A stretch of DNA of 64,000 nucleotides from Streptomyces decoyicus (GCF_019880305.1 NZ_CP082301.1:4402001-4466000), one strand, 5' to 3'. Numbered from the stretch's first letter, positions 9,202-18,869 are shown. A program made the numbers and translations. Notes: generated by a model not told the origin, from the letters alone.

Positions 9202-12200
9202 ATGTTTCACGTGAAACCGGTCGACCCGCGTCTGCTCCGCTACGCCCACGCCACCCGCGGCTTCCTCGTCGCGGTGGTGGTACTCGGGCTTGCCGGAGCG
9301 GGCCTGGTCATCGGCCAGGCGATGCTGATTGCCGAGATCGTGGTCGGGGCGTTCCAGCACGATCTCGATCTCGGCGCGCTGACCACACCGGTGGCGCTGC
9401 TCGCCGCGATCTCCGTCGGGCGTGGTCTGATCGCCTGGCTCACCGAGCTGGCCGCGCACCGTGCCGGCGCGGCGGTCAAGTCCGAGCTGCGGATGCGGCT
9501 GATCGAGCGGGCGGCGCAGCTGGGGCCCGGCGCGGTGATCGGCCGCGCGGACGGCGGCGCGCAGGCCCCGGGTGCGTACGGTCCGGAGGCGGCCGGCGAG
9601 CCCGACGGTGCGGGCACCCTGGAGATGCGTACCGGCGAACTCACCGCCCTCGCCACCCGCGGCATCGACGCCCTCGACGACTACTTCGCCCGCTATCTGC
9701 CGCAGCTGGGGCTGGCCGTCGTCGTCCCCCTCGCGGTGCTGGCCAGGATCGTCACCGGGGACTGGATCTCTGCGCTCACCATCGTCCTCACCCTGCCGCT
9801 GATCCCGCTGTTCATGATCCTGATCGGCTGGGCCACCCAGGCGCGGATGGACCGCCAGTGGCGGCTGCTCGCCCGGCTGTCCGGCCACTTCCTCGACGTC
9901 GTCGAGGGCCTGCCGACCCTCAAGGTCTTCGGCCGGGCCAAGGCCCAGGCAGCCTCCATCCGGGCCATCACCGGCGCATACCGCCGGGCGACGCTGCGCA
10001 CCCTGCGGATCGCCTTTCTCTCCTCCTTCGCGCTCGAACTCCTCGCCACCATCTCCGTCGCGCTGGTCGCGGTCGGCATCGGTATGCGGCTGGTGCACGG
10101 CGAGCTCGACCTCTACACCGGCCTGATGGTGCTGGTACTGGCGCCCGAGGCGTATCTGCCGCTGCGGCAGGTCGGTGCGCAGTACCACGCCGCCGCCGAG
10201 GGACTCTCGGCCGCGGAGGAGATCTTCGCGGTACTGGAGACACCGCTGCGGACCCCCGGCACCGCACCCGCGCCCGAGGGCACCGCGCTGGCCGTGGAGG
10301 ATCTGGTGGTCCGCCACCCCGGGCGCTCCGCCGACTCACTTCCGGCGACCTCGTTCGAGGTCCGGCCCGGCGAGACCGTCGCACTGGTCGGCCCCTCCGG
10401 CGCGGGCAAGTCCACGTTGCTGAGCGTGCTGCTCGGCTTCACCGAACCGCATGGCGGCCGGGCTCTCGTCGACGGCCGGGACATCGCCTCCCTCTCCCCC
10501 GAGAGCTGGCGGCAGCGGATCGCCTGGGTTCCGCAGCACCCGCATCTGTTCGCCGGCACCATCGCCGAGAACGTACGGCTGGCGCGCCCGGATGCCGACG
10601 CCGCCGCGGTGCGCACCGCCCTGGGCGACGCGGGCGCGCTGGACTTCATCGACGCGCTGCCGGACGGCATGGCGACCCGGCTCGGCGAGTCCGGTGCCGG
10701 GCTCTCGGCCGGCCAGCGCCAGCGCCTCGCGCTCGCCCGCGCCTTCCTCGCCGACCGTCCGATCCTGCTCCTGGACGAGCCCACCGCGAACCTGGACGGC
10801 GCCACCGAGGAGGCGGTCGTGGCCGCGGTCCGCCGGCTCGCGGTCGGCCGTACGGTCCTGCTCGTCGTGCACCGGCCGGCGCTGCTGGCGGTGGCGGACC
10901 GGGTGGTGCGGCTGCCGGAGCCGGTGGGGGCGGCGGTCGGTACGGAGCCGATGGAAGCGGTGGGTGCGGGACCGCGCGAGGGAGCGGCCGCGGTGGCTCC
11001 GCCTGCGAAGACGGCCGTGGAACCGGCCGCTGCGGACCGGGACTCCACCAAGGCCGAGGCCGAGGCCGAGGGATCGGACGCGGGCCCGGAGTCCGGCACC
11101 GAGCCCGACCTTGGCCGCGGCTCGGCGCTCACCCGGCTGCGCCGGACGGCCCGTGCCCATCGGGCGCAGTTCGCGGTGGCGCTGCTGCTCGGAAGCCTCG
11201 CGCTGGGCAGTGCGGTGGGCCTGATGGCGACCTCCGGCTGGCTGATCTCGCGGGCGGCACAGCAGCCGCCGGTGCTCTATCTGATGGTGGCGGTGACCGC
11301 GACCAGGGCGTTCGGTATCGGCCGTGCGATCTTCCGGTACGCCGAGCGGCTGGTCGCCCATGACGCGGTGTTCCGGATGCTCGCCGACGTACGCGTCGCC
11401 GTCTTCCGGCGGCTGGAGCGGCTGGCGCCGGCCAGGCTCAAGGAGCGCAGCCGTGGCGATCTGCTGTCGCGGCTGGTGGCCGATGTCGATGCGGGACAGG
11501 ACTACTTCCTCCGCTGGCTGCTGCCCGCAGGGGCGGCGGTGCTGGTCGGCGCCGGCGCGGTCGGTTTCACCGGATGGCTGCTGCCCGAGGCCGGCGCGAT
11601 CCTCGCCGTCGGGCTGCTGCTCGCGGGTGTGGGGGTGCCGGTGCTCTCGGGTGCGCTGGCCCGGCGGGCGGAGCGGCAAGTGGCCCCCGCCCGCGGACGG
11701 CTGGCCACCCGTGTCGTCGATGTGCTCACCGGTACCGCCGAGTTGACGGTGGCCGGTGCCCTCCCCGCCCGTACGGATTCGGTACGGCGCGCGGACCGGG
11801 ACCTGACCCGGATCGCCGCCCGCTCGGCCACCGTCGCCGGGACCGGCGCCGGGCTGTCGGCGCTGCTGTGCGGGCTGACGGTCGCCGCGGCGGCGGTGGC
11901 CGCGGTCCAGGCCGTCCACGCGGGCCGGCTGACGGGCGTCGCGCTGGCCGTCGTCGTGCTCACCCCGCTCGCCGCGTTCGAGGCGGTGACGGGGCTGCCG
12001 CTCGCCGTGCAGTACCGGCGGCGCACCCGGCACGCCGCCGAGCGGGTCTTCGAGGTGCTGGACGCCCCGGTCCCGGTGCAGGAGCCGGCCACTCCGGCCG
12101 ATGCTCCCGAGGCACCGTTCCCGCTGGCCGTACGGGATCTGACCGCGCGCCACCCGGGACAGGGCCGGCCGGCGCTGGACGGCGTCGGCTTCACCCTGGC

Positions 12201-12921
12201 GGCCGGCCGCCGGCTCGCCGTCGTCGGCCCGTCCGGCTCCGGCAAGACCACGTTGGCGCAGGTGCTGCTGCGCTTCCTGGACCGGGAAGGGGGGACGTAC
12301 ACGCTGGCCGGAACGGATGCCCAGGCGGTGGACGGTGACGCGGTCCGGCGGCTGGTGGGGCTGTGTGCGCAGGACGCGCACCTCTTCGACAGCTCGCTGC
12401 GGGAGAACCTCAAGCTCGCCCGCCGGGACCGCCGGGACGCCGCGGGCGACGGCGACCAGGACCTGTGGGACGCGCTCGTCCGGGCACGGCTCGCGGACTG
12501 GGTGCGCGGGCTGCCCGACGGCCTGGACACCATGGTCGGGGAGCACGGCGCCCGGCTGTCCGGCGGCCAGCGGCAGCGACTGGCCCTGGCGCGTGCGCTG
12601 CTCGCGGACTTCCCGGTACTCGTCCTGGACGAGCCCGCCGAGCACCTCGATCTGGCCACCGCCGATGCGCTGACCGCCGATCTGCTGGCCGCGACCGAGG
12701 GCCGTACGACGGTCCTGATCACCCACCGGCTCACCGGTCTCGATGCGGTCGACGAAGTGCTGGTCCTGGACCAGGGGCGGGCCGTGCAGCGCGGGAGTTA
12801 CGCGGAGCTGGCCGCGGCCGACGGGCCGTTCCGGCGGATGCTGGAGCGCGAGCGGGCGGTGGACGCGGCGTACGGCGAGGTGCAGGTGATCGCACAGGGC
12901 GACGCACAGCCGGTGGCATGA
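9202..12921 (+). CDS. cydCD: Fused CydD-CydC thiol-exporting ABC transporter
   Basis: 1239 aa, two complete ABC half-exporters in one chain. The CydDC heterodimer exports glutathione/cysteine-type thiols and is needed to assemble cytochrome bd. Half one has a membrane domain (about 15-320) with nucleotide-binding motifs GPSGAGKST 397-405, LSAGQ 501-505 and ILLLDEPTANLD. Half two has a membrane domain (about 650-950) with GPSGSGKTT 1009-1017, LSGGQ 1119-1123 and VLVLDEPAEHLD. In the second half the residue after the Walker B Glu region is AEHLD rather than the usual T/S-x-x-LD. The linker at about 575-635 is rich in Ala/Glu/Gly/Pro. The fusion is the usual Streptomyces form. The start codon lies next to a parS palindrome. 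Confidence 0.95.
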   Translation: MFHVKPVDPRLLRYAHATRGFLVAVVVLGLAGAGLVIGQAMLIAEIVVGAFQHDLDLGALTTPVALLAAISVGRGLIAWLTELAAHRAGAAVKSELRMRLIERAAQLGPGAVIGRADGGAQAPGAYGPEAAGEPDGAGTLEMRTGELTALATRGIDALDDYFARYLPQLGLAVVVPLAVLARIVTGDWISALTIVLTLPLIPLFMILIGWATQARMDRQWRLLARLSGHFLDVVEGLPTLKVFGRAKAQAASIRAITGAYRRATLRTLRIAFLSSFALELLATISVALVAVGIGMRLVHGELDLYTGLMVLVLAPEAYLPLRQVGAQYHAAAEGLSAAEEIFAVLETPLRTPGTAPAPEGTALAVEDLVVRHPGRSADSLPATSFEVRPGETVALVGPSGAGKSTLLSVLLGFTEPHGGRALVDGRDIASLSPESWRQRIAWVPQHPHLFAGTIAENVRLARPDADAAAVRTALGDAGALDFIDALPDGMATRLGESGAGLSAGQRQRLALARAFLADRPILLLDEPTANLDGATEEAVVAAVRRLAVGRTVLLVVHRPALLAVADRVVRLPEPVGAAVGTEPMEAVGAGPREGAAAVAPPAKTAVEPAAADRDSTKAEAEAEGSDAGPESGTEPDLGRGSALTRLRRTARAHRAQFAVALLLGSLALGSAVGLMATSGWLISRAAQQPPVLYLMVAVTATRAFGIGRAIFRYAERLVAHDAVFRMLADVRVAVFRRLERLAPARLKERSRGDLLSRLVADVDAGQDYFLRWLLPAGAAVLVGAGAVGFTGWLLPEAGAILAVGLLLAGVGVPVLSGALARRAERQVAPARGRLATRVVDVLTGTAELTVAGALPARTDSVRRADRDLTRIAARSATVAGTGAGLSALLCGLTVAAAAVAAVQAVHAGRLTGVALAVVVLTPLAAFEAVTGLPLAVQYRRRTRHAAERVFEVLDAPVPVQEPATPADAPEAPFPLAVRDLTARHPGQGRPALDGVGFTLAAGRRLAVVGPSGSGKTTLAQVLLRFLDREGGTYTLAGTDAQAVDGDAVRRLVGLCAQDAHLFDSSLRENLKLARRDRRDAAGDGDQDLWDALVRARLADWVRGLPDGLDTMVGEHGARLSGGQRQRLALARALLADFPVLVLDEPAEHLDLATADALTADLLAATEGRTTVLITHRLTGLDAVDEVLVLDQGRAVQRGSYAELAAADGPFRRMLERERAVDAAYGEVQVIAQGDAQPVA
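9204..9217. promoter_or_regulatory. parS site (ParB-binding centromere) inside the cydCD start
   Basis: GTTTCACGTGAAAC is a perfect 14-bp palindrome identical to the Streptomyces parS core. The chromosomal ParB protein loads at such sites to segregate origin regions. It overlaps codons 1-6 of cydCD and encodes FHVKP. Streptomyces parS sites cluster over a few hundred kb around oriC, which fits the DnaA-box cluster at 45.7-46.1 kb and the gene order. It is the only perfect copy I found in the window. Confidence 0.9.
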
Positions 12922-13139
12922 CGCGACGCGCTGCCGGTGGCGTCAAGTGGCGCCCGGCCGGTGCCCGGGGCGGCCGTACTTCCATGGGCCGGCTCCCGCC
13001 GCCGCCCCCGGCCACTCCTGCGCCGCGCACCGGACGCCGTCTCCCGTCGCGGGCCGGCCACGCACCGGCGCTCCCTCCCTGGCCCCTCCCCCGCATAACT
13101 GGACTTTCCCCGGAAATCAGCCGTTATTAGGCTCATGGC

Positions 13140-14897
13140 ATGGCAGCTACGGCAGAACCCCCACCCCCGGACCCCAGGGGCCCCGGGAGCGAGGGCGCGA
13201 GCGCGGCCCCCGACCCCATGGAGGCCGCCACCGAGGCGACCCGCAGTCTCCAGGGCCTGTCGTCCGAGCTGACCGCGCGGGTGCCGCAGCTGCTGGAAGC
13301 GATGCGTACGGTCGGTGCCGGTCTTGATCTGCACATCACCCTGGACCGGATCGTGGAGACCGCCGCCGAGCTCGCCGACGCCCGCTATGCCGCGATCGGG
13401 ATCATCGACGATGCCCGCGAGGGGCTGTCGGACTTTGTGACGTACGGCGTGAACGGGGCAGCGCACGAGCGGATCGGCGCGCTGCCGGACGGTCACAAGG
13501 GCCTGCTCGGCGCACTCATCCATGATCCCAAGCCGCTGCGCCTGGGCGACCTCACGAAGGACCCCCGGTCGGCAGGGTTCCCGCCCGGACACCCGCCGAT
13601 GCGGACGTTCCTCGGGGTGCCGATCCGCGTCCAGGGCGAGATCTTCGGCAATCTCTATCTGACCGAGAAGCGCGGCGGCGCGGAGTTCAGTGAGGAAGAC
13701 CTGCACATGGTGCGGGTGCTGGCCACCGAGGCCGGTATCGCGATCGGCAACGCCAGGGTGCATGCGGCGACCCGGCAGCGGGAGCGGTGGATCGACGGCT
13801 CCGTGGCGGTGACCACCGAACTCCTCGCCGGCAGCGATGTCGACGACGCACTCGCGGTGGTCGCCGAGCAGGCCCGCAAGCTGGCGGACTCGGCGGCCGG
13901 CATCGTGCTGCTGCCCGACGAGGAGGGCGGTCTGGAGATCGTCGCGGTGTCGGCGGACGCCCCCGCCGGGATCATGGGGACGCAGATTCCGCCCGACAGC
14001 CCGGTGGTCGAACAACTCCTCGCCGGGGAGCCGGTGTTCGTACACGACTCGGCCACCGACCCACGGATGGTCACGGATATCGCGGCCCGCTTCGGCCCCA
14101 GCATGATGCTGCCGCTCAAAAGCGGCGGACGGGTGCTCGGCACCCTGGCGACACCGCGGGCCCGGGGCGCCCGCCCGTTCACCGGTGCCGAGCGGACGCT
14201 GGCCACCCAGTTCGCGGCGCAGGCCGCGCTGGCGCTGGTGCTGGCCGACGCCCAGCGCGACCGCGAGCGGCTCGCCGTCTACGAGGACCGCGACCGGATC
14301 GCCCGTGACCTGCACGATCTCGTCATTCAACGGCTGTTCGCGACGGGCATGATCCTTGAGAGCGCACAGCGCAGATCCGTCGTGCCCGAGGTGGCACAGG
14401 GCGTCGGCAAGGCCGTGGACGAGCTGGACGTCACCATCCAGGAGATCAGGACCGCGATCTTCGCCCTGCAACAGGGCCCGGCCGAGGCGCCGTCCGGGCT
14501 GCGGACCAGGGTCCTGCGCGAGATCGGCACCGCCGCCGTACCGCTCGGCTTCCAGCCGTCGGCCGGCTTCATCGGCCCGGTCGACTCCCGGGTCGGCGAG
14601 CTGACCGGCAAAAACCTGATCGCCGCGCTGCGTGAGGCGCTGTCGAACGCCTTCCGGCACGCCCAGGCCTCCCGGATCGATGTCGTCGTCGACGCCACGA
14701 TCCGGCTTCCGGACGGTGCCGACGGAGTCCGTCTGACCGTCGCCGACGACGGCATCGGCATCTCGGACGGCGGTCGCCGCAGCGGCCTCAAGAACCTCGC
14801 CAAGCGCGCGGAGTCACTGGGCGGCTCCAGCTCCTACGGCCCGGGGCTGGGCGCGGACGGCACGGGGACGATGGTCAGGTGGGAGGCGCCGCTGTGA
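13140..14897 (+). CDS. DevS/DosS-like sensor histidine kinase with two GAF domains (orphan)
   Basis: 585 aa, cytosolic. Order: a disordered Pro-rich N-terminus, GAF-A (about 60-205), GAF-B (about 225-375), the HisKA_3 helix with phospho-acceptor His392 in ARDLHD, and HATPase with N-box ALREALSNAFRHA, G1 DDGIGIS and G2 GLKNLAKRAESLGG. GAF-A contains GFPPGHPPMRTFLGVPIRV. Its His151 lines up, by my reading, with the proximal haem ligand (His149) of mycobacterial DevS, so an O2/NO/CO or redox sensor is likely. No response-regulator gene is next to it, so the partner must be elsewhere. Its position just downstream of the cyd operon suggests a respiratory signal. It starts at 13140 with no strong ribosome-binding site. 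Confidence 0.88.
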   Translation: MAATAEPPPPDPRGPGSEGASAAPDPMEAATEATRSLQGLSSELTARVPQLLEAMRTVGAGLDLHITLDRIVETAAELADARYAAIGIIDDAREGLSDFVTYGVNGAAHERIGALPDGHKGLLGALIHDPKPLRLGDLTKDPRSAGFPPGHPPMRTFLGVPIRVQGEIFGNLYLTEKRGGAEFSEEDLHMVRVLATEAGIAIGNARVHAATRQRERWIDGSVAVTTELLAGSDVDDALAVVAEQARKLADSAAGIVLLPDEEGGLEIVAVSADAPAGIMGTQIPPDSPVVEQLLAGEPVFVHDSATDPRMVTDIAARFGPSMMLPLKSGGRVLGTLATPRARGARPFTGAERTLATQFAAQAALALVLADAQRDRERLAVYEDRDRIARDLHDLVIQRLFATGMILESAQRRSVVPEVAQGVGKAVDELDVTIQEIRTAIFALQQGPAEAPSGLRTRVLREIGTAAVPLGFQPSAGFIGPVDSRVGELTGKNLIAALREALSNAFRHAQASRIDVVVDATIRLPDGADGVRLTVADDGIGISDGGRRSGLKNLAKRAESLGGSSSYGPGLGADGTGTMVRWEAPL

Positions 14898-14920
14898 GGG
14901 GCAGGGCGGGCGTCGACGCG

Positions 14921-14943
14921 CGGCCGGCGGCTGCCGCCGGCCG
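14921..14943. terminator. Bidirectional hairpin between the kinase and HAD genes
   Basis: Ten-bp perfect GC-only stem (14921-14930 with 14934-14943), loop CTG, between two convergent genes. A 13-bp direct repeat GTGTGAGCGGTCG follows at 14953 and 14972; the second copy falls in the last codons of the HAD gene. Confidence 0.6.
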
Positions 14944-14968
14944 GCCGCTCCCGTGTGAGCGGTCGTCT

Positions 14969-15952
14969 TCAGTGTGAGCGGTCGCCCCGTGGGCCGCCGT
15001 CATGCAGGATCCGCTCGATGACGGCCGCGACACCGTCGTCGTTGTTGGACGCGGTACGGCCCGTCGTGGCGGCCAGCACGTCCGGGTGCGCGTTGGCCAT
15101 GGCGTAGGAGGTGCCGGCCCAGCTCAGCATCTCTATGTCGTTCGGCATGTCCCCGAAGGCGACGACCTCGTCCGGGGAGATGCCGCGCTCCGCACAGCAG
15201 CGGGCCAGGGTGCCGGCCTTGCTGACGCCGGGCCCGCTGATCTCCAGGAGGGCGGTGGGGCTGGACCGGGTGAAGGACGCGAGATCGCCCGCCGCTGTCC
15301 GGGCCAGCTGGAGGAACGTGTCGGGGTCCAGCTCGGGGTGGTGCGCCAGCAGCTTGATCACCGGCTGGTCCGGGAAGGCGGGGCCGGCGGAATCGGAGGG
15401 GCTGTGGGCGGCCGCGGACCGGCCGTCCGGCCCGCGGGTGGCGTCCGGCTTGTTCGCCTCCGGACACAGCGTCGAGACGAAGTCGTCGGCGAGCAGCTTC
15501 TCCGCCGGTGCGACGGCCGCGGCCGGGTCCAGGAGGAGGGGCGGGTACTGCGGCTCGTAGTGGATGCCGCCGGTGCGCTCGACCGCGAACGAGGTGCCGG
15601 GCGCGGCGCTGCGCAGCGCGTCCACGACGGCCAGCGCGACCGTCCGCTCCAGGGGGCTGACCTCGACGATCCGGCCGCCGCGGTGCAGATCGACGACGGC
15701 CGCGCCGTTCGCGCAGATCGCCAGACCGTGACCGTGCACGTGGTCGCTGACCACGCCCATCCAGCGGGCCGGACGCCCGGTGACGAAGAACACCTCGATG
15801 CCGGCCTGCTCCGCGGCGGCGAGCGCGGCGATCGTCCGGTCCGAGACCGTCTTGTCGTCGTGCAGCAGCGTGCCGTCGAGGTCGGTGGCGATCAGCCGGG
15901 GCGCAACGGCCGTTTCGGGCGCCCGTAGTGGTGTGGCGGGGGCATCAGTCAC
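14969..15952 (-). CDS. HAD-superfamily Cof-type phosphatase
   Basis: 327 aa. It has motif I DLDGTLLHDD (nucleophile and acid Asp) near residue 25, motif II in FFVTGRP, and motif IV GDMPNDIEML near the C-terminus, with a class-IIB cap between. Such proteins dephosphorylate sugar phosphates, nucleotides or cofactors such as FMN and PLP; specificity cannot be read from sequence. There is an Asp/Ser/Pro-rich insertion in the cap (about 170-195, around PDGRSAAAHSPSD). It is convergent with the sensor kinase. A second HAD gene of the same type sits next to serS at 43.4-44.2 kb. Confidence 0.88.
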   Translation of the reverse strand: MTDAPATPLRAPETAVAPRLIATDLDGTLLHDDKTVSDRTIAALAAAEQAGIEVFFVTGRPARWMGVVSDHVHGHGLAICANGAAVVDLHRGGRIVEVSPLERTVALAVVDALRSAAPGTSFAVERTGGIHYEPQYPPLLLDPAAAVAPAEKLLADDFVSTLCPEANKPDATRGPDGRSAAAHSPSDSAGPAFPDQPVIKLLAHHPELDPDTFLQLARTAAGDLASFTRSSPTALLEISGPGVSKAGTLARCCAERGISPDEVVAFGDMPNDIEMLSWAGTSYAMANAHPDVLAATTGRTASNNDDGVAAVIERILHDGGPRGDRSH

Positions 15953-16107
15953 GGGGCCATCTTCCCGTACCGCCGTGCACAGGCGTGCGGTGGGTTGCGC
16001 GCATGAGCCGGCGGCGGCAGGCCGAGGGCGTACGGACAGGCGGGGTGGAGGCCCACGGCACGGCAGCGGAGCGTTGGTACCGTCCGGACGGCCGTACGCT
16101 CGGGGGT

Positions 16108-17007
16108 ATGCGACTGAGCACCGTGATACTCCCTGTCCGCCGCTGGTCCCAAGGCGGGCGGGAGGCGTGGCAGCGCGCCGAGGAGCTTGGCTTCCACGCC
16201 GCGTACACCTATGACCACCTCTCCTGGCGGAGCTTCCGGGACCAGGCCTGGTTCGGCGCCCTTCCGACGCTGACCGCGGCCGCCGCCGCGACCTCCCGGA
16301 TGCGGCTGGGCACCCTCGTCACCTCGCCGAACTTCCGGCATCCGGTCACCCTCGCCAAGGAACTGATCTCGCTCGACGACATCAGCGACGGCCGGATCAC
16401 CCTGGGCATCGGGGCCGGCGGCAACGGCTTCGACGCCACCGCGCTCGGCCAGGAGCCCTGGGCGCCGCGGGAACGGGCCGACCGCTTCGCCGAGTTCGTC
16501 GGGCTGCTGGACCGGCTGCTGACCCAGGATGTCGTCTCATACGCCGGCGACCACTACTCCGCGCACGAGGTCCGCAACATCCCCGGTTGTGTGCAGCGGC
16601 CGCGGCTGCCGTTCGCGGTGGCGGCCACCGGGCCGCGCGGGCTGAAGCTGGCCGCCCGGTACGGCCAGGCCTGGGTGACGACCGGCGATCCCAAGGTCTC
16701 CAACGGGGGCGGAACGCCGGATGAGTCGAGGGAGGCGATCCGCGGACAGCTCGAGCGGCTGGGGAAGGCCTGTGCCGATCAGGGGCGGGACTTCGCCGAC
16801 CTGAAGAAGATCATGCTGACCGGCTTCACCCCCGACAGCCCGCTGGACTCCGTCGACGCCTTTGTCGACTTCGCCGGACGCCACGCCGAGCTGGGCATCG
16901 ACGAGCTGGTCCTGCACTGGCCGATCGCCGACTCGGTCTTCGAGGCCGATGTCGCGGTCTTCGAGCGGATCGCCACGGAGGGGCCGGCGCAGCTGGCCGC
17001 CCGGTAG
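16108..17007 (+). CDS. LLM-class (F420- or FMN-dependent) oxidoreductase
   Basis: 299-aa luciferase-like TIM-barrel enzyme. Hallmarks are AEELGFHAAYTYDHLSW at the N-terminus, SRMRLGTLVTSPNFRHP, the DDISDGRITLGIGAGG block and FAVAATGPRGLKLAARYG. In actinobacteria this class commonly uses F420 for redox of small or xenobiotic substrates, but FMN cannot be excluded. I chose the ATG at 16108 because homology begins there; the 60 upstream codons in frame look random. The ribosome-binding site is weak (CGGGGG). It is divergent from the HAD gene and upstream of htpX, with 255 bp between. No pathway context is visible. Confidence 0.85.
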   Translation: MRLSTVILPVRRWSQGGREAWQRAEELGFHAAYTYDHLSWRSFRDQAWFGALPTLTAAAAATSRMRLGTLVTSPNFRHPVTLAKELISLDDISDGRITLGIGAGGNGFDATALGQEPWAPRERADRFAEFVGLLDRLLTQDVVSYAGDHYSAHEVRNIPGCVQRPRLPFAVAATGPRGLKLAARYGQAWVTTGDPKVSNGGGTPDESREAIRGQLERLGKACADQGRDFADLKKIMLTGFTPDSPLDSVDAFVDFAGRHAELGIDELVLHWPIADSVFEADVAVFERIATEGPAQLAAR

Positions 17008-17262
17008 GCGGAGCACGGACCGGCGGCCCCCTGCGGACCGCCGGCCGGCTCGGCTCCTCCGGCGGCGCAGGTGCTCGGATGCCCGACGCGCCCGGCCGCC
17101 CCGGCGCGCCCGGTACTCCCCTGGCCTGGGCTTTACCCCACATATAGCTCTGAAGAGGGAGAATCGGGACAGCGGCGCAGTGTGCGGGCCGCCGCGCGCG
17201 GTGCGAGGACGGCGCGCGGCAGGCCGGCGCACTGCGCGAAGTGCGGCGTTTGCGGAGGAGCC

Positions 17263-18162
17263 ATGGCACAGACCCGATTCGCCCCGGACCGTGGGCTGAC
17301 CACACGCATGGTCACGACGATGTTCTTCATCGGCCTGCTGTACGTCGTGGTCGTCGGCGTGCTGGTGGTGCTGCTCAAAGGCGCCTGGGTGGTGGTGCTG
17401 GTGATCTCGGGCGCCCTGTTCGTGGCGCAGTTCTGGTTCAGCGACCGGATCGCGGCGTTCAGCATGGGCGCGCGCGAGGTCACACCGGAGCAGGCGCCCG
17501 AGCTGCACGGCGCCGTCGACCGGCTGTGTGCGCTGGCCGATATGCCCAAGCCGCGCGTCGCGATCGCCGAGTCGGATGTGCCGAACGCGTTCGCCACCGG
17601 CCGCAGCCAGAAGAACTCGCTGGTGTGTGCCACCACCGGGCTGCTCAGGCGACTGGAGCCGGAGGAGCTGGAGGGGGTGCTGGCGCACGAGCTCTCGCAT
17701 GTCGCGCACCGCGATGTCGCGGTGATGACCATCGCCTCGTTCCTCGGCGTGCTGGCCGGGATCATCACCAGGGCCGCGCTGTGGAGCGGTGTCGGCCGCA
17801 GCAACCGGGACCAGAACGCGGCCATCGCCGTGCTCATCGTGACCGCCGTGAGCGTGGCCGTCTACGCCATCAGCTTCCTGCTGACCCGGCTGCTGTCCCG
17901 TTACCGCGAGCTGTCCGCCGACCGGGCTGCCGCGTTGCTGACCGGCCGTCCCTCGGCGCTGGCCGCCGCGCTGACCAAGGTCACCGGCCAGATCGCGAGG
18001 ATTCCGACCGAAGATCTGCGCAAGGCCCAGCCGTTCAACGCCTTCTACTTCGCCCCGGCGTTCAACAAGGAGAGCTTCAGCCGCCTGCTGTCCTCGCACC
18101 CGACGCTGGAACAGCGCCTGGACCAGCTGGCAAGGATCTCGGGGGAGCTGGGGCGGGCGTGA
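17263..18162 (+). CDS. htpX: Zinc metalloprotease HtpX
   Basis: 299-aa M48 membrane protease that degrades misfolded membrane proteins. Two N-terminal transmembrane segments lie at about residues 17-60 (MFFIGLLYVVVV and a following hydrophobic run). The zinc motif is HELSH in VLAHELSHVAHRDV. Another hydrophobic pair follows, then a glutamate ligand in the RYRELSADRAA region and the QPFNAF block. The start is the ATG at 17263 with GGAGGA four bases upstream. A PspAB-type gene follows at 47 bp on the same strand, a known actinobacterial pairing tying HtpX to envelope stress. Confidence 0.94.
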   Translation: MAQTRFAPDRGLTTRMVTTMFFIGLLYVVVVGVLVVLLKGAWVVVLVISGALFVAQFWFSDRIAAFSMGAREVTPEQAPELHGAVDRLCALADMPKPRVAIAESDVPNAFATGRSQKNSLVCATTGLLRRLEPEELEGVLAHELSHVAHRDVAVMTIASFLGVLAGIITRAALWSGVGRSNRDQNAAIAVLIVTAVSVAVYAISFLLTRLLSRYRELSADRAAALLTGRPSALAAALTKVTGQIARIPTEDLRKAQPFNAFYFAPAFNKESFSRLLSSHPTLEQRLDQLARISGELGRA

Positions 18163-18209
18163 CGGGCGGGGCAGTGGGGACCGCCGTATCGAGCAAGGAG
18201 TAGTCGCGC

Positions 18210-18773
18210 ATGGGTTTTCTGGACGCCATCCTGGGCCGCAGCAAGCCGGTACGTCCCGATCTCGACCAGCTGTTCGCGCTGCCGTCGGCCGCGGTGACTC
18301 TGCAGGCCGCGGCCGGTTTTGAACCCACCGGCCTGGGGTCGGTGTGTTTCGCGAGCGTGGAGGGCGCGACGTTCTCGCGTATCCAGGAGGAGGCGCGCTC
18401 CCTCCTGGACGGTTCGGTGGAGTTCACACAGGACGCGTACGGCTATACGTGGCTGCTCGTACGGCATCCGCCGGAGGACGTGGCGGGCCTGGTCAACGAC
18501 CTGCACGCGGTCAATACGTCCCTGGAGGAGGCGGGTTTCGGCCCACAGCTGCTGTGTTCGCTGGCCGGTTTCCGCGATGAGCGGCAGCGGTCGCTGGCGC
18601 TGGTCTACCTCTACAAGCGCGGCACGTTCTACCCCTTCTCCCCGAAGGAGGGCGGTGGCGAGAAGCGCGACAACCCGCTCGAACTTCAGGTGCGGGCGAT
18701 GCTCGGGGACGATCTGACGATCGAGCAGGACCTGGCGCGGTGGTTCCCGGTGTGGGGAGCGCCGGGGCTCTGA
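18210..18773 (+). CDS. pspAB: PspA-associated protein PspAB
   Basis: 187 aa, soluble, starting MGFLDAILGRSKP. The N-terminal helix and overall pattern match the PspAB family that accompanies HtpX and PspA-type envelope-stress genes in actinobacteria. It lies 47 bp downstream of htpX with an AAGGAG ribosome-binding site, so the two form an operon. There are no transmembrane segments or catalytic motifs. The inferred role is as an adaptor or regulator linking membrane-stress sensing to the HtpX protease. Family assignment is from remembered sequence pattern and gene pairing. Confidence 0.72.
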   Translation: MGFLDAILGRSKPVRPDLDQLFALPSAAVTLQAAAGFEPTGLGSVCFASVEGATFSRIQEEARSLLDGSVEFTQDAYGYTWLLVRHPPEDVAGLVNDLHAVNTSLEEAGFGPQLLCSLAGFRDERQRSLALVYLYKRGTFYPFSPKEGGGEKRDNPLELQVRAMLGDDLTIEQDLARWFPVWGAPGL

Positions 18774-18869
18774 GGGGTGGTGGACCACGCGGCCTCTGGG
18801 GGCGCTGGTCTCGGCCCGGTCCTACGGGGGGCGGTGGCTCAGCCCGGTCGGTCCTACGGGGGTGGTGGC

